Numbered from the stretch's first letter, positions 35,541 to 48,167 are shown. The stretch is 64,000 nt of DNA from Helichrysum umbraculigerum (GCA_949592205.1 CATIUR010000001.1:214278250-214342249), one strand, 5' to 3'. The notes: a model not told the origin generated them from the letters alone. Translations and numbers: made by a program.

Positions 35541-36020
35541 TGTTCTTGAAAATCTTGTTTTATGATCTTGTCCTTGAAAATCTTGATCTTGAAAACCTTG
35601 TTTTATTGATCTTGAAAACCTTGAATTCTTGACCTTGCACATAATTCTTGATCTTGTAAATAGGTTCTTGATCTTGCAAATAAGTTCTTGACCTAGCACA
35701 TAATCCTTGATCTAATCTTGTTTTCTTGTTTCTTGATTCTTGTATGTTCTTGTATTCTTGACCTTGAATTCCAGTTCTTGATTCTAGTGTTCTAGTCCTT
35801 GAATTCTTGTTCTTGATCTTAGTGTTTCTTGTATTCTAAACCTTGAGTTCTTGTTCTTGATTCTAATGTTTTCTTGTATTCTTGACCTTGAGTTCTTGTT
35901 CTTGATTCTAATGTTTTCTTGTATTCTTGACCTTGAGTTCTTGTTCTTGATCTTAAAGTCTTGTTATCTAGTTTCTTAGTATTCTAGTTTCTCGATTCTT
36001 GGATTCTTGAATTCTAAGTT
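35541..36020. repeat. CTTGATCTTG / TTCTTGATTCTTG simple tandem repeat in the solo LTR
   Basis: Degenerate repeats built on CTTGA(A/T)(A/C)TTG and TTCTTG, including near-perfect copies of a roughly 55-bp unit around 35835-35950. It has no open frame of note. Confidence 0.8.
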
Positions 36021-36798
36021 TGATGTACTCTAGCCTAGAGTACAATGATTTCAATTGTTCCAATGTCGTACAGTGTTAGCCTACAGCTATTGATGTTCTT
36101 GAAACCTGAGTGATGTGTAAGGATAATCCATATTATCCATCAATGTTCGTGTTACTGAAACCTATCTCATATAAGTTTTTCATTTGCGACTAGTGCCCTA
36201 GTCTAATACGAGTTGTAATAAATCATTTACAATGATTGATTTCATAAATAGATTTTGAATAATAATCAACGAGTATGCATTCCACCCCAAAACAGTATAA
36301 CAGTTTGAAAGGAGGGGCTATGGAAACTCACCTTTGAGTGCTAGCGTTTCTAAACGTACAGTTGATCCAACAGTAATCTCCTAGTGACCTAAACACGCGA
36401 GATTTCGTATAAATGAATGGATATTTATATAAATGATATTGGTTTTAAAAGCGTATCGTATAGGTTTAGTTGTTATTCAAGTTCATTATGTCCGTCACAT
36501 TTTATTTCATAAGTTACTAAATTTGGTACGGTTCTGAAAACTGAAATATGCCATTTTCGACCCCTAGATGACTCCGGATGGCTTAAAACTGGCTAGGCTA
36601 AGGTACTTAGCCTTGACCATTTTGCTGTTTTTGAATGACTGAGCGAATTTGAGTCTGATCCGTTACAATAAATTTTTCATCGAGAAGCACGTTAGAAATA
36701 CTTGTGAAATCGTCGACGTTTTCGAAAATTTACTTGTTCTGTTTTAGCTAGAATTCGCAGGGCTAGTTTATTGATCCGTTGGATCATGAAATATGACG

Positions 36799-37032
36799 GG
36801 GGAATCCGCCGGATTCCCTTGAATCCGCCGGATTGGTGGCATTTGTGGGGAATACGCCGTATTCATTTGAATACGACCGTATTCATGAAAAATAGAGGGA
36901 ATACGCCGTATTCATTTGAATACGACCGTATTCATGAAAAATAGAGGGAATACGCCGTATTCCCTTGAATACGCCGTGTTCATGTTTTCTGGGCGGGAAT
37001 ACGCCGTATTCCCTTGAATACGCCGTATTCCG
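36799..37032. repeat. cluster of GAATACGCCGTATTC palindromes in the solo LTR
   Basis: Palindromic 15-mers GAATACGCCGTATTC, the related GAATACGACCGTATTC and GAATCCGCCGGATTC, repeat about nine times, in part within two adjacent perfect 49-bp units (about 36850-36947). This stretch could fold into a series of hairpins. Confidence 0.88.
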
Positions 37033-38620
37033 AGGTCTGGTTCGAGTCTGTCCTTTCCAAAACACACCCAAACCGATTTTAAAACCATTTTCGCATATAA
37101 CCAACTTAATAGAATGATAATACATGATAATATAAGTATTATAAACATGAAATCGAGTGGAGATCGGGGATTTTCTTACCAAATGAAAATGAGAACGAAA
37201 ATGGTGAAAATGATGATGGAAGACGATGATGATGATGTTGTTGTTACTCCTCCTTCTAGTGATGATGATGGTGCCGATTTGATGATGATGGCGGTGGTGA
37301 TGTAGTGTGAGCCGAGAGGGAGAGGAGGAAGAGATTGAGTGTGGGTGAAATGGAACCAAAAATGGAAATGAGGAGGGAGTAAAGAGGAAAGGCCGGCCAT
37401 CTCCAATAATTGGAGGTGGTTGGCTCCGGTTTGTCCCGCTTCGTGGTATTTTGACCCGTGTTTTGGTACCCGATTGTAAAATAAATAATATTTTTAAATT
37501 TTATAATTTTATTGATACGAAATCGTTTATGTTTTTATGCGAAGTATTTTATAAAAATACTTTAATTGAGTTATAAAAATATAACTTAGTTTTGAGTTTG
37601 ATTGACGGATATAGTTCGATTGATTTCCTTGCGTTCGAGTAAAATGAAATAAAACGAAATGTGTTTTATTTTAACCCACGTAAATAATTATTATCATTTT
37701 CAATGATACATTATTTGTTAGTTTTGTAGCGAATGATTTACTTGTACACGATAAATAATTAATCGTTTCGTGTTATGGTTATATAATACCTTATATAATA
37801 CTTGAGCACTTGATAACATTTGTATCGGATATGTGAATAGAAAGTTTAAATTGGACCCGGATTTTGGTCATTTTTGTCAGTTGTTACAATTTGTGAATCC
37901 GAATTTTGATGTGGATTGGGTTGAGAGAAAATGTGTGTGTTTTTGGTGGTGAGAAATGAAAATGAGGAAGAAATGGGGGTTTGGGTGGGGGTTTGGGGCA
38001 GATTTTTGGGAACCAAAAGGAGTCCCATTTTGCGGTATTTTATCCGTGTTTGTTTACCCGATCGTTAATTATTTAAATTATTTTATCTAATACGTTTTTA
38101 AATATGGATTTCATTATATTTTTAAATTATATATTTTCATAAAACCCATTTAGATTAAGTTATTAAAATTTTAACTTTGTTTTATTTTGATTATACAAAT
38201 TTACGTTTTATGTTATCAAATGAGTTGTAAATATTTTTGACAAAATATTAAATTGTTTACGACGTTATTTAATAATTTCGTTTTATTAAATAATTTCGTT
38301 CACCAACAGTCGTATATTTTTGTTGCGTTTGTTTTCAGATTGTTCAGTACGTAATTTCAACTAATTACGAATACGTAATACTACGCGTATTATCTAGTTG
38401 GGCTTTGCTAGACTTACCTCTAAAATGTGTTGTGAATTCACTCAAGTAGGGAATTTGCCTAATAATGCAAGTGGTTAACGTTAATAGTCGCGTTTAAATT
38501 TGCGGGGTGTTACATTCTCCCCATGTTAGAGAAATCTCGTCCCGAGATTTAAAACCAAGTCGGATCGCCCGCGGCGTGTGTTCTCCGATAAGTCACGTTG
38601 TTTAAATGACAGTTTGCGTG

Positions 38621-40768
38621 TGTAACACCCCAGAATTCGAGGTATTATTTTAGTGTTTCCAGAAATATACATCTTATGAAATATTATTAATGAAATAATA
38701 AGATATATAATAAAACGTAAATGGATTTCTCAGTTCTAGACTGTGTGAAATAAAAATATTAAAGTTTATATGCATAGATACGTGATTAATTTTCTGATAC
38801 ATTCTAAATCATTCCAGAAACTTAAACCAGAGGAACCAAAATCGTCAATTATCATCATCATCATCAATCCTTCACTTCAGTTTCAATTCAAGCTCTAGAA
38901 ATCATTTATTCTTCATCTCTATCATCATCTTTATCTACTTGTAAGTATTTCTTCATGAAATTTTAACTTAGGGTTTGAGTAATTGTGGGTTTTAGTGGGT
39001 TTATGAAATTGATGAGTTATAATAGGAATTAGGGCATGAGATTGGTTAAGATAATGTCTCTTAAGATGGTCATCACTGTTAGAGATCAAATTAATACATG
39101 AAAATGGTGAAATCACCATTGATATCTTTAAAGAAATTATGGAATTTTAATAGAATCATATAAAGTGAGTTTATTAACCTAAAGAAAGGTTAGTTGAACT
39201 CATATAACCATAAATAAGTAGTAGAAACAAGAATTTGATAAAGAGTTGGAATAAACTTAGAAATTTAACCCTGAAAGGTTAACTTTGATAAGTGGATTAG
39301 GGAATTACTTAGATTTATCAAAGTGGGGGAGAATGAATTATGATTCACTAATTAGTTGTTATGAATTTTAGAATCTAAATATATCCTTATGAATTATGAA
39401 TAGGTGATTAAAGAGCTTGGAATAATTTGTATCATTTTGGCTTGAAATCTTCAATCGAATATTAAGGTGAGTACATTGTGGATCAATTAGGTGAAGGTTA
39501 TGTGATTTTGGACTGCTTACGAGCAAGAGATTTCACATAACCATGTTATTGTTATTATTGTTGTGTTTATGTAATTGAATGATAAAATGGAGATCTATGA
39601 TCACGAAATAATAACAAATATGAAATATGTGCTTTGCACAATTGTATCTTATGGGCCGCGGATCCAATTGGTATCTATTACTATCTATGTTTATTATTTG
39701 ATAGTCTAAAGTCTTGTATGTGATTGAATTGCTTAATTGATTTTCTATGTATTCACTAAGCATTTTATGCTTACTCCGTATCATTTAAATGTATTATAGG
39801 TAATATTTCTCAAAGAAAGGATAAGGAAATCAAAAAAGAGTAGCGTGGATTGGTTTGCAAGCTTGTAAGTGCAAGCTCTCTCTTTTGGTATCGTTTTGAT
39901 GAAACTTGTGTAATACGCCCCAACACCTCTTTTGGAATAAATGAAGTAATGGACAGGAATATGTTTTGTAATAGTTGACTTCTAAAGTCAATAACTAGTG
40001 TAAATTATGTAGTAAAGAGGGAATAGAAGTGTTAGTCTGTTAAAAAGGGTTGAATGTGTTGTGGGTGTCAAAATGGGTCACTTTTAACCCATACGTATAT
40101 AATAACTTGACCAAGGTTATGAAAGTTGGTCATTTGTTTTAAGTGTAATTTAGCATTTTAGGGAAGTGGTGAAAATTGCAAGAGTCACTAGTGTATAAAT
40201 TGCATATTGAAGTGTTCACTAAAAGTGCCAAAATGGGCGAAAACGAGTTATACGCCCAAATGTTGTGTCTTTGTGAAAAATGAAAAAGTACAAAAAGGGA
40301 AACCTTTAGTTTAGTCATTTGAAGATATCTGCAAAGTTTTAGAATCAAATTCGTTACGGTTTATGAGTTACGATTAATTGAAATCTGTCAAAATTTGAAT
40401 TAAAGTCTGAACTGGAAATAAACTAGAAAACGCGATCCGGCTGGAAGCCCGGGATCGCGTTCTGCTTTGAAAAATCACCAACTTCGGTTTTGAACTAATA
40501 AACGCGATCCAGCTAAGGTGTCAGGATCGCGTTCGTCAGTGTAATTTCGTCACAGAACGTTTTTGAACTTAAAAACGCGATCCGGCTAGTTGTCCTGGGA
40601 TCGCTTTCGTGCGTGAGAAATTGGTATCCAGTTTATTTTACAACCCTGGAAGAAAATTGTATTAAAATTATTAAGATACTAATTGAGATAACATAATTTG
40701 AATTATTAAGAAGTAATGGGACCTAAATGTATTCGCTAAAAAAAATATATATATTTCTGGGCGTTTCA
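38621..40768 (+). repeat. left (5') LTR of the Ty3 element
   Basis: 2148 bp, TGTAACACCCCAGAATTCG to TCTGGGCGTTTCA. It carries promoter and leader functions by family knowledge. Three hairpin units AACGCGATCC...GGATCGCGTT lie at about 40432-40612. Confidence 0.93.
40432..40612. repeat. three AACGCGATCC...GGATCGCGTT hairpin units in the left LTR
   Basis: Three consecutive units of about 60 bp, each with the 10-base arm AACGCGATCC, a loop of 15-17 bases and the complementary arm. The third right arm has one mismatch (GGATCGCTTT) here and none in the right LTR. The counterpart in the right LTR is at about 47575-47755. Confidence 0.9.
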
Positions 40769-40771
40769 AGT

Positions 40772-40783
40772 TGGTATCAGAGC
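40772..40783 (+). promoter_or_regulatory. tRNA primer-binding site of the Ty3 element
   Basis: TGGTATCAGAGC begins three bases after the left LTR and is complementary to the initiator methionine tRNA 3' end. Confidence 0.88.
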
Positions 40784-41153
40784 GATAGTTTAAGAGAATT
40801 ACGTAATCCACCTTAGGATTGCATAATCTTAAACTATTTCGAATCTATGACTATGTTGATAATTGTATTGTGATAGAATCTTGTTTTGTGAATTGATGTG
40901 GAACCTTAAGAATGATTGTTGCCTTGCTTAAATACGTTCAAGAGGAGTGAATAGAAGTGTGTAATTAGTATAATATGTCTACGTCTGGCCAACGCAGTTG
41001 TATTATACTAGTGCACATGGGTGATTCAATACCTTTGAATGTAATATGGCTTTGGTGAATGATTGTTCTTGATGGTTTATATAGGATATCTTTAACTTGT
41101 ATTACTATATAGAATTTGGAATATATTAATTAAATTGTTAATCCTTGTAGTAA

Positions 41154-42257
41154 ATGGAATCAATAAATCAAGGTGATCAAAATCCTCAAGGAAATTCTCC
41201 TCAACATGAAGAGAATGCAGGTGATAGAAGTTTAAACCCTGAGGATGAAGCAGGGATTAGGCAAATTATCGGGCAAGCCCTTAAAGAATTCGGCCCAACT
41301 GTAATCTCTGAAGTAGATAATATTGTGACTTCTAAAGTCAATCAAGTATTAACTGATAAGTTAAAGGAATTTGAACAACAACACCCTATTCTAATGAATC
41401 CTTTAGTAGCCACAGGACTCTTGACTGCTCAAGGGTCGGCAGAAAGCTATGATTTCAAAAAGTTTTCCGGTTGTAAACCGCCTGAATTTGAAGGTGAATT
41501 GAATCCTGTTGCTAGTCTTAGGTGGTTAAGTAGAATGGAGGAAACGTTTCTGTTATCTAAATGTCCTGATAATTTGAGAGTGATGTTTGCTGCTCACCAA
41601 CTCAAAGGTGATGCTCACGAATGGTGGAATTCAAAGATTGACACCTATGGATTTGAAGCAGCATCTCAGTTTTCTTGGGACAAGTTTAAAGAATTATTTA
41701 AAAGTGAATTTTCACCACCAGCTGAACTAGAAAAGTTAAAGGGAGAATTTCTTGCGATTAATCAAGGAAGGATGTCTGTAGCTGAATATTCCAAATCCTT
41801 CCATGAAAAATCTCGTTTCTGTCCAGAGTACACTTCTAATGAGAAGTTGTTGACTGATCATTTCTATCGTCACTTGAATCTTGAAATCCGTGAATCTATT
41901 GATCAGTCATTTTATAAAGATATTCCAACGATATTGAATCGAGCCTTAGTAAGAGAAAAAGATCTACTAGCTAAGCGTACTGAATATGCTAGTAAAAGAA
42001 AAGCTGAGCAATCTGCTCCATCTCAATCATCATCGTTTAAGAAAACCAGAACTGATTCGAAATCACCATCACAACAATCCTCACAAAAATCTCAATCACA
42101 ACAACAGTTTTCTCAACCCCGTACTCGTGAATGGCCATTATGCGATAAATGTGGAAAAAGACATCTTGGGGATTGTAAATGTTTCAAGTGTGGGAGGCCT
42201 GGACACATGGCACCGGATTGCCCTAGTCCTTTCCGTTTATGTTACACTTGTTTCTAA
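41154..42257 (+). pseudogene. gag: gag region of the Ty3 element, closed by a premature TAA
   Basis: 367 residues from ATG 41154. The region before about residue 100 is acidic and helical. The gag domain follows at about 100-255, with the stretch HEWWNSKID and the stretch EYSKSFHEKSRF. A Ser/Gln-rich linker runs about 285-325. The end holds CDKCGKRHLGDC and a full knuckle CFKCGRPGHMAPDC. The TAA at 42255-42257 falls inside what would be a second knuckle (CYTC before it; His and Cys in register after it). The frame then continues without a shift into pol, so this stop is probably a mutation and not the natural end. Confidence 0.85.
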
Positions 42258-44669
42258 AGCGATCATATTCAGGCTGATTGTCCCGTTAAGAAAGAAGAAC
42301 AGAGAAAGCAACAACAAAGAAAAGATTCTGAGAAGAAAGGGACAACTGCCGGATCGGGGGCCAAACCCCGTGCTTTTCAAATTACAGCGGAGGAGGCTAA
42401 GGAATCACATGATGTGGTGACATGTACCTTTAAAATAAATTCTATACCTGCCCATGTTTTGTTTGATTCTGGGGCTTCCAGATCTTTTGTATCACTTTGG
42501 TTTTGTAAATGTTTAAATATTTCTGTATCTAAACTTGATCATCCCTTAGAAGTTGAAATAGCTGATAATAAGCTAGTAATAGTTTCTGATGTGTATAAGG
42601 GGTGTATCATCGAAATAGGAAGTGCGAAATTTAATGTTGATCTAATCCCAATGCAAATGGGGGAGTTCAACATAGTAATAGGAATGGATTGGTTAGGACG
42701 AAATAAATGTGTAATCAATTGTCATGAAAAAGTTATTTTCCTGAAAGCACCTAGCGGACAGGATATAACTGTTTATGGCGAACGTATCAATCGAACTATT
42801 CCTGTATGCACGTATGCACGAGCTAAAAGATTGTTATTACATGGGTGTCGAGCCTTTTTGGCACACGTGATTGATAACTCTAAATCTGTTGCTGTTCTTT
42901 CTGATATCCCTGTTGTCAATGAATTCCCGGATGTATTTCCTGATGAACTCCCTGGTCTTCCACCTGATCGACAAGTTGAATTTAGAATTGATTTAATTCC
43001 TGGAGCTGTTCCAATTGCTAAAACCCCATATCGGTTAGCTCCGACCGAAATGCAAGAGATGATGAATCAACTGCAGGAACTCCTTGATAAAGGTTTTATT
43101 CGTCCTAGCAGTTCGCCTTGGGGAGCTCCAGTGTTATTTGTTAAAAAGAAAGATGGATCTTTAAGGATGTGTATCGATTATCGGGAATTAAACAAAGTGA
43201 CCATTAAGAATCGTTATCCTTTACCTCGAATTGATGACTTATTTGATCAACTGCAAGGTGCCAGTTTCTTCTCAAAAATTGATCTTCGGTCTGGTTACCA
43301 TCAGTTGAAGGTAAAGGAAGAAGATATTTCTAAAACCGCTTTTCGAACTCGTTATGGTCACTATGAATTCGTTGTCATGCCATTCGGTTTAACCAATGCT
43401 CCAGCTGCATTTATGGACTTGATGAATCGTGTATGTCGTCCTATGCTGGATAAATTTGTGATTGTTTTTATTGATGACATTCTCATTTACTCTAAAGGTG
43501 AGAGTGATCATTCAATTCATCTAAGGCAAGTGCTTGAAATGCTTCGACGTGAAAAGCTTTACGCTAAATTTTCCAAATGTGAATTCTGGTTGCGTGAAGT
43601 CCAGTTTCTTGGACATGTGATTAATGTCCATGGTATTCAAGTTGATCCATCTAAAGTTGCCGCAGTGCTTAAGTGGGATCCTCCTTCGAGCCCCACTGAG
43701 GTCAGAAGTTTTCTTGGTCTTGCGGGTTACTATCGTCGTTTCATTCAAGATTTTTCTAAGATTGCTACCCCGTTGACTCAATTGACTCGAAAGAGTGTAT
43801 CTTGGAAATGGGGTGAAGAACAATTTAAAGCATTTCAATTGTTGAAAGAAAAGCTCAATCAGGCTCCTATCCTTGTGTTACCGGAAGGTAATGAGGATAT
43901 GGTGGTTTATTGTGATGCTTCTAAGCTTGGCTTGGGCTGTGTATTAATGCAACGTGGGAAGGTTATAGCTTATGCTTCGCGTCAACTTAAATCTCATGAA
44001 CAAAACTATCCTACTCACGATCTTGAATTAGCAGCTGTGGTCTTTGCATTGAAGATTTGGCGACATTATCTATATGGAGTCAAGTCTACCATTTATACTG
44101 ACCACAAAAGCTTGAAATATTTCTTTGATCAACGAGATTTGAATAACAGACAAAGAAGGTGGCTTGATCTGGTCAAAGATTACGATTGTGACATTCTTTA
44201 CCACCCTGGTAAGGCTAATGTCGTTGCGGATGCTCTTAGCCGAAAAGCTATTCATTATGTTCTTTCAGTGAAATCTCTTAGAATGATTGTATTTCCTCAA
44301 TTGCTTGATTCTATAAAAACTGCTCAAATTGATGCGTTATCTTCTAATGACCTGAGTAAGCAACGCTTAAAGGGTCAACTTTCTGAATTAATTGAAGATT
44401 CTCGAGGGCTGAGAACTCGTTATGGTAGAATCTGGATACCAGTAACGAGTGATGTGAAGAAATTATTATTGGATGAAGCTCATAAATCGAAATATTCTGT
44501 TCATCCAGGTGCCACCAAAATGTATCGTGATCTGAAATGTGATTGTTGGTGGCCTGGTATGAAACGTGATATCATTAAATACGTCCAAAATTGTCTCACT
44601 TGTCTTCAAGTAAAAGCTGAGCATCAACAACCATATGGAAAACTCCAACCTTTGGATATTCCAGTCTAG
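42258..44669 (+). pseudogene. pol: pol region: protease, reverse transcriptase, RNase H, start of integrase
   Basis: Same frame as gag, open for about 803 codons up to TAG 44667-44669. In order: aspartic protease with LFDSGASRSFV (about 42459); reverse transcriptase with CIDYRELNKVTIKNRYPLP and the catalytic FIDDILIYSK (about 43470); RNase H with VVYCDASKLG, NYPTHDLELAAVVFALK and YTDHKSLKYFF (about 43900-44125); and the zinc-binding start of integrase, VHPGATKMYRDL through NCLTCLQ (about 44500-44610). These enzymes process the polyprotein, copy the RNA to DNA and insert it. The TAG cuts integrase just before its catalytic core. All catalytic motifs upstream look intact. Confidence 0.9.
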
Positions 44670-45755
44670 AAATGGGAACACATCACCGTGGATTTTGTTA
44701 CAAAGCTGCCGAGAACTCCTCGCCAGCATGATGCCATTTAGGTGATTGTAGACCGATTAACAAAAAGTGTTCTTTTCATACCTATCAAGGAAGCATCATC
44801 CTCTGAAGTATTAGCAGAAATCTATATTCGTGAAGTTGTTGCTCGCCATGGAGTACCAGTTTCTATTGTTTCTGATAGGGATACTCGTTTTACCTCTCGA
44901 TTCTGGAAGAAATTTCAAGAAGATTTGGATACTCAACTACATATTAGTACGGCTTTTCATCCCCAAACGGATGGACAAAGTGAACGTACTATTCAAACTC
45001 TAGAAGATATGCTGCGAGCATGTGTCATTGACTTTGGTGGTAGCTGGGATTCTCATCTCCCATTGGTGGAATTTTCATATAACAATAGTTATCATTCTTC
45101 TATAAAAATGCCACCATATCAAATGCTTTATGGTCGAAAGTGTCGTACTTCCATTTGTTGGGGAGAAGTCGGTCAACGTGAGCTAGGCAGTACTGATGTA
45201 GTTCAAATGACTACTGAAAAGATTGATCAAATCCGTGAAAGGCTAAAAATGGCTCAAGACCGACAGAAATCTTATGCTGATAAACGCAGACGACCAATTG
45301 AATTCCAAGTGAGTGATAAAGTGATGTTAAAAGTTTCTCCTTGGAAAGGTATCATTCGATTTCGGAAAAGAGGAAAACTAAGTCCAAGATATATTGGACC
45401 TTTTGAAATACTTGATCGTGTTGGTCGTGTAGCTTATCGGTTACAATTACCGGATGAGCTTGGCGGTATTCATGATACATTCCACGTATCACAGCTTCGA
45501 AAATGTCTTGTAGATGAAGCTTCATACGTGCCTCTTTCAGAAATCCAAATAAATAATAAGTTGAATTATATAGAAGAACCTGTTCAGATTCTTGAACAAA
45601 AGATTAAACAATTAAGAAATAAAACGGTTTCTATCGTCAAGGTGCAATGGCAACATAGGAAAGGTTATGAGTTTACTTGGGAACCTGAAGGATGGATGAT
45701 GATATATTATCCTGCTGTATATCAAGAATGGTTCGTGTGGACACGAACAGAATAA
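44670..45755 (+). pseudogene. pol: integrase core and C-terminus, interrupted by stops
   Basis: Continues the same frame after TAG 44667-44669, meets a second TAG at 44739-44741, then is open to TAA 45753-45755. The catalytic core holds VSDRDTRFTSRFW and HPQTDGQSERTIQTLEDML. An SH3-like KVSPWKG...GKLSPRYIGPFEI segment follows, then HDTFHVSQLRKCL. The end, VKVQWQHRKGYEFTWEPEGW, resembles a divergent chromodomain of the kind that guides integration to heterochromatin. Two TAG codons within 75 bases mean that this copy cannot make integrase. Confidence 0.88.
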
Positions 45756-45767
45756 GTGGGGGAGACT
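45755..45767 (+). promoter_or_regulatory. polypurine tract of the Ty3 element
   Basis: AGTGGGGGAGACT lies directly before TGTAACACC of the right LTR, the expected plus-strand priming site. Confidence 0.8.
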
Positions 45768-47916
45768 TGTAACACCCCAGAATTCGAGGTATTATTTTAG
45801 TGTTTCCAGAAATATACATCTTATGAAATATTATTAATGAAATAATAAGATATATAATAAAACTTAAATGGATTTCTCAGTTCTAGACTGTGTGAAATAA
45901 AAGAATTAAAGTTTATATGCATAGATACGTGGTTAATTTTCTGATACATTCTAAATCATTCCAGAAACTTAAACCAGAGGAACCAAAATCGTCAATTATC
46001 ATCATCATCATCAATCCTTCACTTCAGTTTCAATTCAAGCTCTAGAAATCATTGATTCTTCATCTCTATCATCATCTCTATCTACTTGTAAGTATTTCTT
46101 CATGAAATTTTAACTTAGGGTTTGAGTAATTGTGGGTTTTAGTGGGTTTATGAAATTGATGAGTTATAATAGGAATTAGGGCATGAGATTGGTTAAGATA
46201 ATGTCTCTTAAGATGGTCATCACTGTTAGAGATCAAATTAATACATGAAAATGGTGAAATCACCATTGATATCTTTAAAGAAATTATGGAATTTTAATAG
46301 AATCATATAAAGTGAGTTTATTAACCTAAAGAAAGGTTAGTTGAACTCATATAACCATAAATAAGTAGTAGAAACAAGAATTTGATAAAGAGTTGGAATA
46401 AACTTAGAAATTTAACCCTGAAAGGTTAACTTTGATAAGTGGATTAGGGAATTACTTAGATTTATCAAAGTGGGGGAGAATGAATTATGATTCACTAATT
46501 AGTTGTTATGAATTTTAGAATCTAAATATATCCTTATGAATTATGAATAGGTGATTAAAGAGCTTGGAATAATTTGTATCATTTTGGCTTGAAATCTTCA
46601 ATCGAATATTAAGGTGAGTACATTGTGGATCAATTAGGTGAAGGTTATGTGATTTTGGACTGCTTACGAGCAAGAGATTTCACATAACCATGTTATTGTT
46701 ATTATTGTTGTGTTTATGTAATTGAATGATAAAATGGAGATCTATGATCACGAAATAATAACAAATACGAAATATGTGCTTTGCACAATTGTATCTTATG
46801 GGCCGCGGATCCAATTGGTATCTATTACTATCTATGTTTATTATTTGATAGTCTAAAGTCTTGTATGTGATTGAATTGCTTAATTGATTTTCTATGTATT
46901 CACTAAGCATTTTATGCTTACTCCGTATCATTTAAATGTATTATAGGTAATATTTCTCAAAGAAAGGATAAGGAAATCAAAAAAGAATAGCGTGGATTGG
47001 TTTGCAAGCTTGTAAGTGCAAGCTCTCTCTTTTGGTATCGTTTTGATGAAACTTGTGTAATACGCCCCAACACCTCTTTTGGAATAAATGAAGTAATGGA
47101 CAGGAATATGTTTTGTAATAGTTGACTTCTAAAGTCAATAACTAGTGTAAATTATGTAGTAAAGAGGGAATAGAAGTGTTAGTCTGTTAAAAAGGGTTGA
47201 ATGTGTTGTGGGTGTCAAAATGGGTCACTTTTAACCCATACGTATATAATAACTTGACCAAGGTTATGAAAGTTGGTCATTTGTTTTAAGTGTAATTTAG
47301 CATTTTAGGGAAGTGGTGAAAATTGCAAGAGTCACTAGTGTATAAATTGCATATTGAAGTGTTCACTAAAAGTGCCAAAATGGGCGAAAACGAGTTATAC
47401 GCCCAAATGTTGTGTCTTTGTGAAAAATGAAAAAGTACAAAAAGGGAAACCTTTAGTTTAGTCATTTGAAGATATCTGCAAAGTTTTAGAATCAAATTCG
47501 TTACGGTTTATGAGTTACGATTAATTGAAATCTGTCAAAATTTGAATTAAAGTCTAAACTGGAAATAAACTAGAAAACGCGATCCGGCTGGAAGCCTGGG
47601 ATCGCGTTCTGCTTTGAAAAATCACCAACTTCGGTTTTCAACTAATAAACGCGATCCAGCTAAGGTGTCAGGATCGCGTTCGTCAGTGTAATTTCGTCAC
47701 AGAACGTTTTTGAACTTAAAAACGCGATCCGGCTAGTTGTCCTGGGATCGCGTTCGTGCGTGAGAAATTGGTATCCAGTTTATTTTACAACCCTGGAAGA
47801 AAATTGTATTAAAATTATTAAGATACTAATTGAGATAACATAATTTGAATTATTAAGAAGTAATGGGACCTAAATGTATTCGCTAAAAAAATATATATAT
47901 ATTTCTGGGCGTTTCA
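45768..47916 (+). repeat. right (3') LTR of the Ty3 element
   Basis: 2149 bp, near-identical to 38621-40768, ending CTGGGCGTTTCA before the GCGTG duplication. Differences seen by eye include cgtaaatgg/cttaaatgg, catttattc/cattgattc and one extra base in an A/T run near 47887. The hairpin units are at about 47575-47755, all arms matching. Confidence 0.93.
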
Positions 47917-48167
47917 GCGTGGCGCTCAATTGTTGCCAGAAAAGTTTTAACGATTTAGTATACTCGCGGTATAGTTTAGTATGTTCCGGCAGTAGTAGTT
48001 TATGTGGCGTTCTGAGTTGCCATGAAAGTTCAAACAGTTTAAGTATGCTCACGGCATAGTTCAATAAGTTGTGTGTTTAGTTTCGTGGTCAGGGTTTACC
48101 AAACGTTGAGTTCGAATCGTCATTCGAATAAAAGAAAATCGTAGCAACAGCTGTTAGGACATACCGT

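Larger units (their letters stand above)
34971..37888. mobile_element. solo LTR of a second Ty3-like family
   Basis: 2918 bp starting TGTAACACCCTCGAATTTCG and ending CAGTTGTTACA, flanked by the perfect 5-bp repeat ATTTG (34966-34970 and 37889-37893). On either side the interrupted LTR b sequence resumes exactly as in LTR c. No internal genes are present, so an intact element probably lost its internal part and one LTR by recombination. The orientation is probably minus, judged from similarity of layout to the host LTR. Confidence 0.88.
32748..38514 (-). repeat. LTR b of the gag-only array, interrupted by a solo LTR
   Basis: Shared middle LTR of the array, 5767 bp. Subtracting the 2918-bp solo LTR and its 5-bp duplication leaves 2844 bp, 12 bp more than LTR c. 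The difference is one copy of a GGTTTGGGTGGG-like repeat near 37980. It begins TGTAACACCCTCAAATTCG and ends GGTGTTACA. It carries TGCCCATGTCAGAAGGGACT tandem units (about 33460-33760) and the GCGACACAA cluster (34419-34713). Confidence 0.9.
38621..47916 (+). mobile_element. Ty3 chromovirus-like LTR retrotransposon, structurally complete but mutated
   Basis: 9296 bp with two LTRs (38621-40768 and 45768-47916), a primer-binding site, a gag-pol frame and a purine tract. A perfect 5-bp duplication GCGTG (38616-38620 and 47917-47921) flanks it. It sits inside internal unit 2 of the gag-only array. The LTRs differ by only about a dozen substitutions by eye, so the insertion is recent. The domain order protease, reverse transcriptase, RNase H, integrase is that of Ty3/gypsy. 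The C-terminal WEPEGW-type stretch after integrase resembles the chromodomain-bearing Tekay/Del group, which is an inference. Confidence 0.93.

Noticed and set aside
36883..37359. 158-codon minus-strand open frame in the solo LTR
   Set aside because: It translates palindrome and ATC/ATG-type simple repeats; LTR sequence, not coding.
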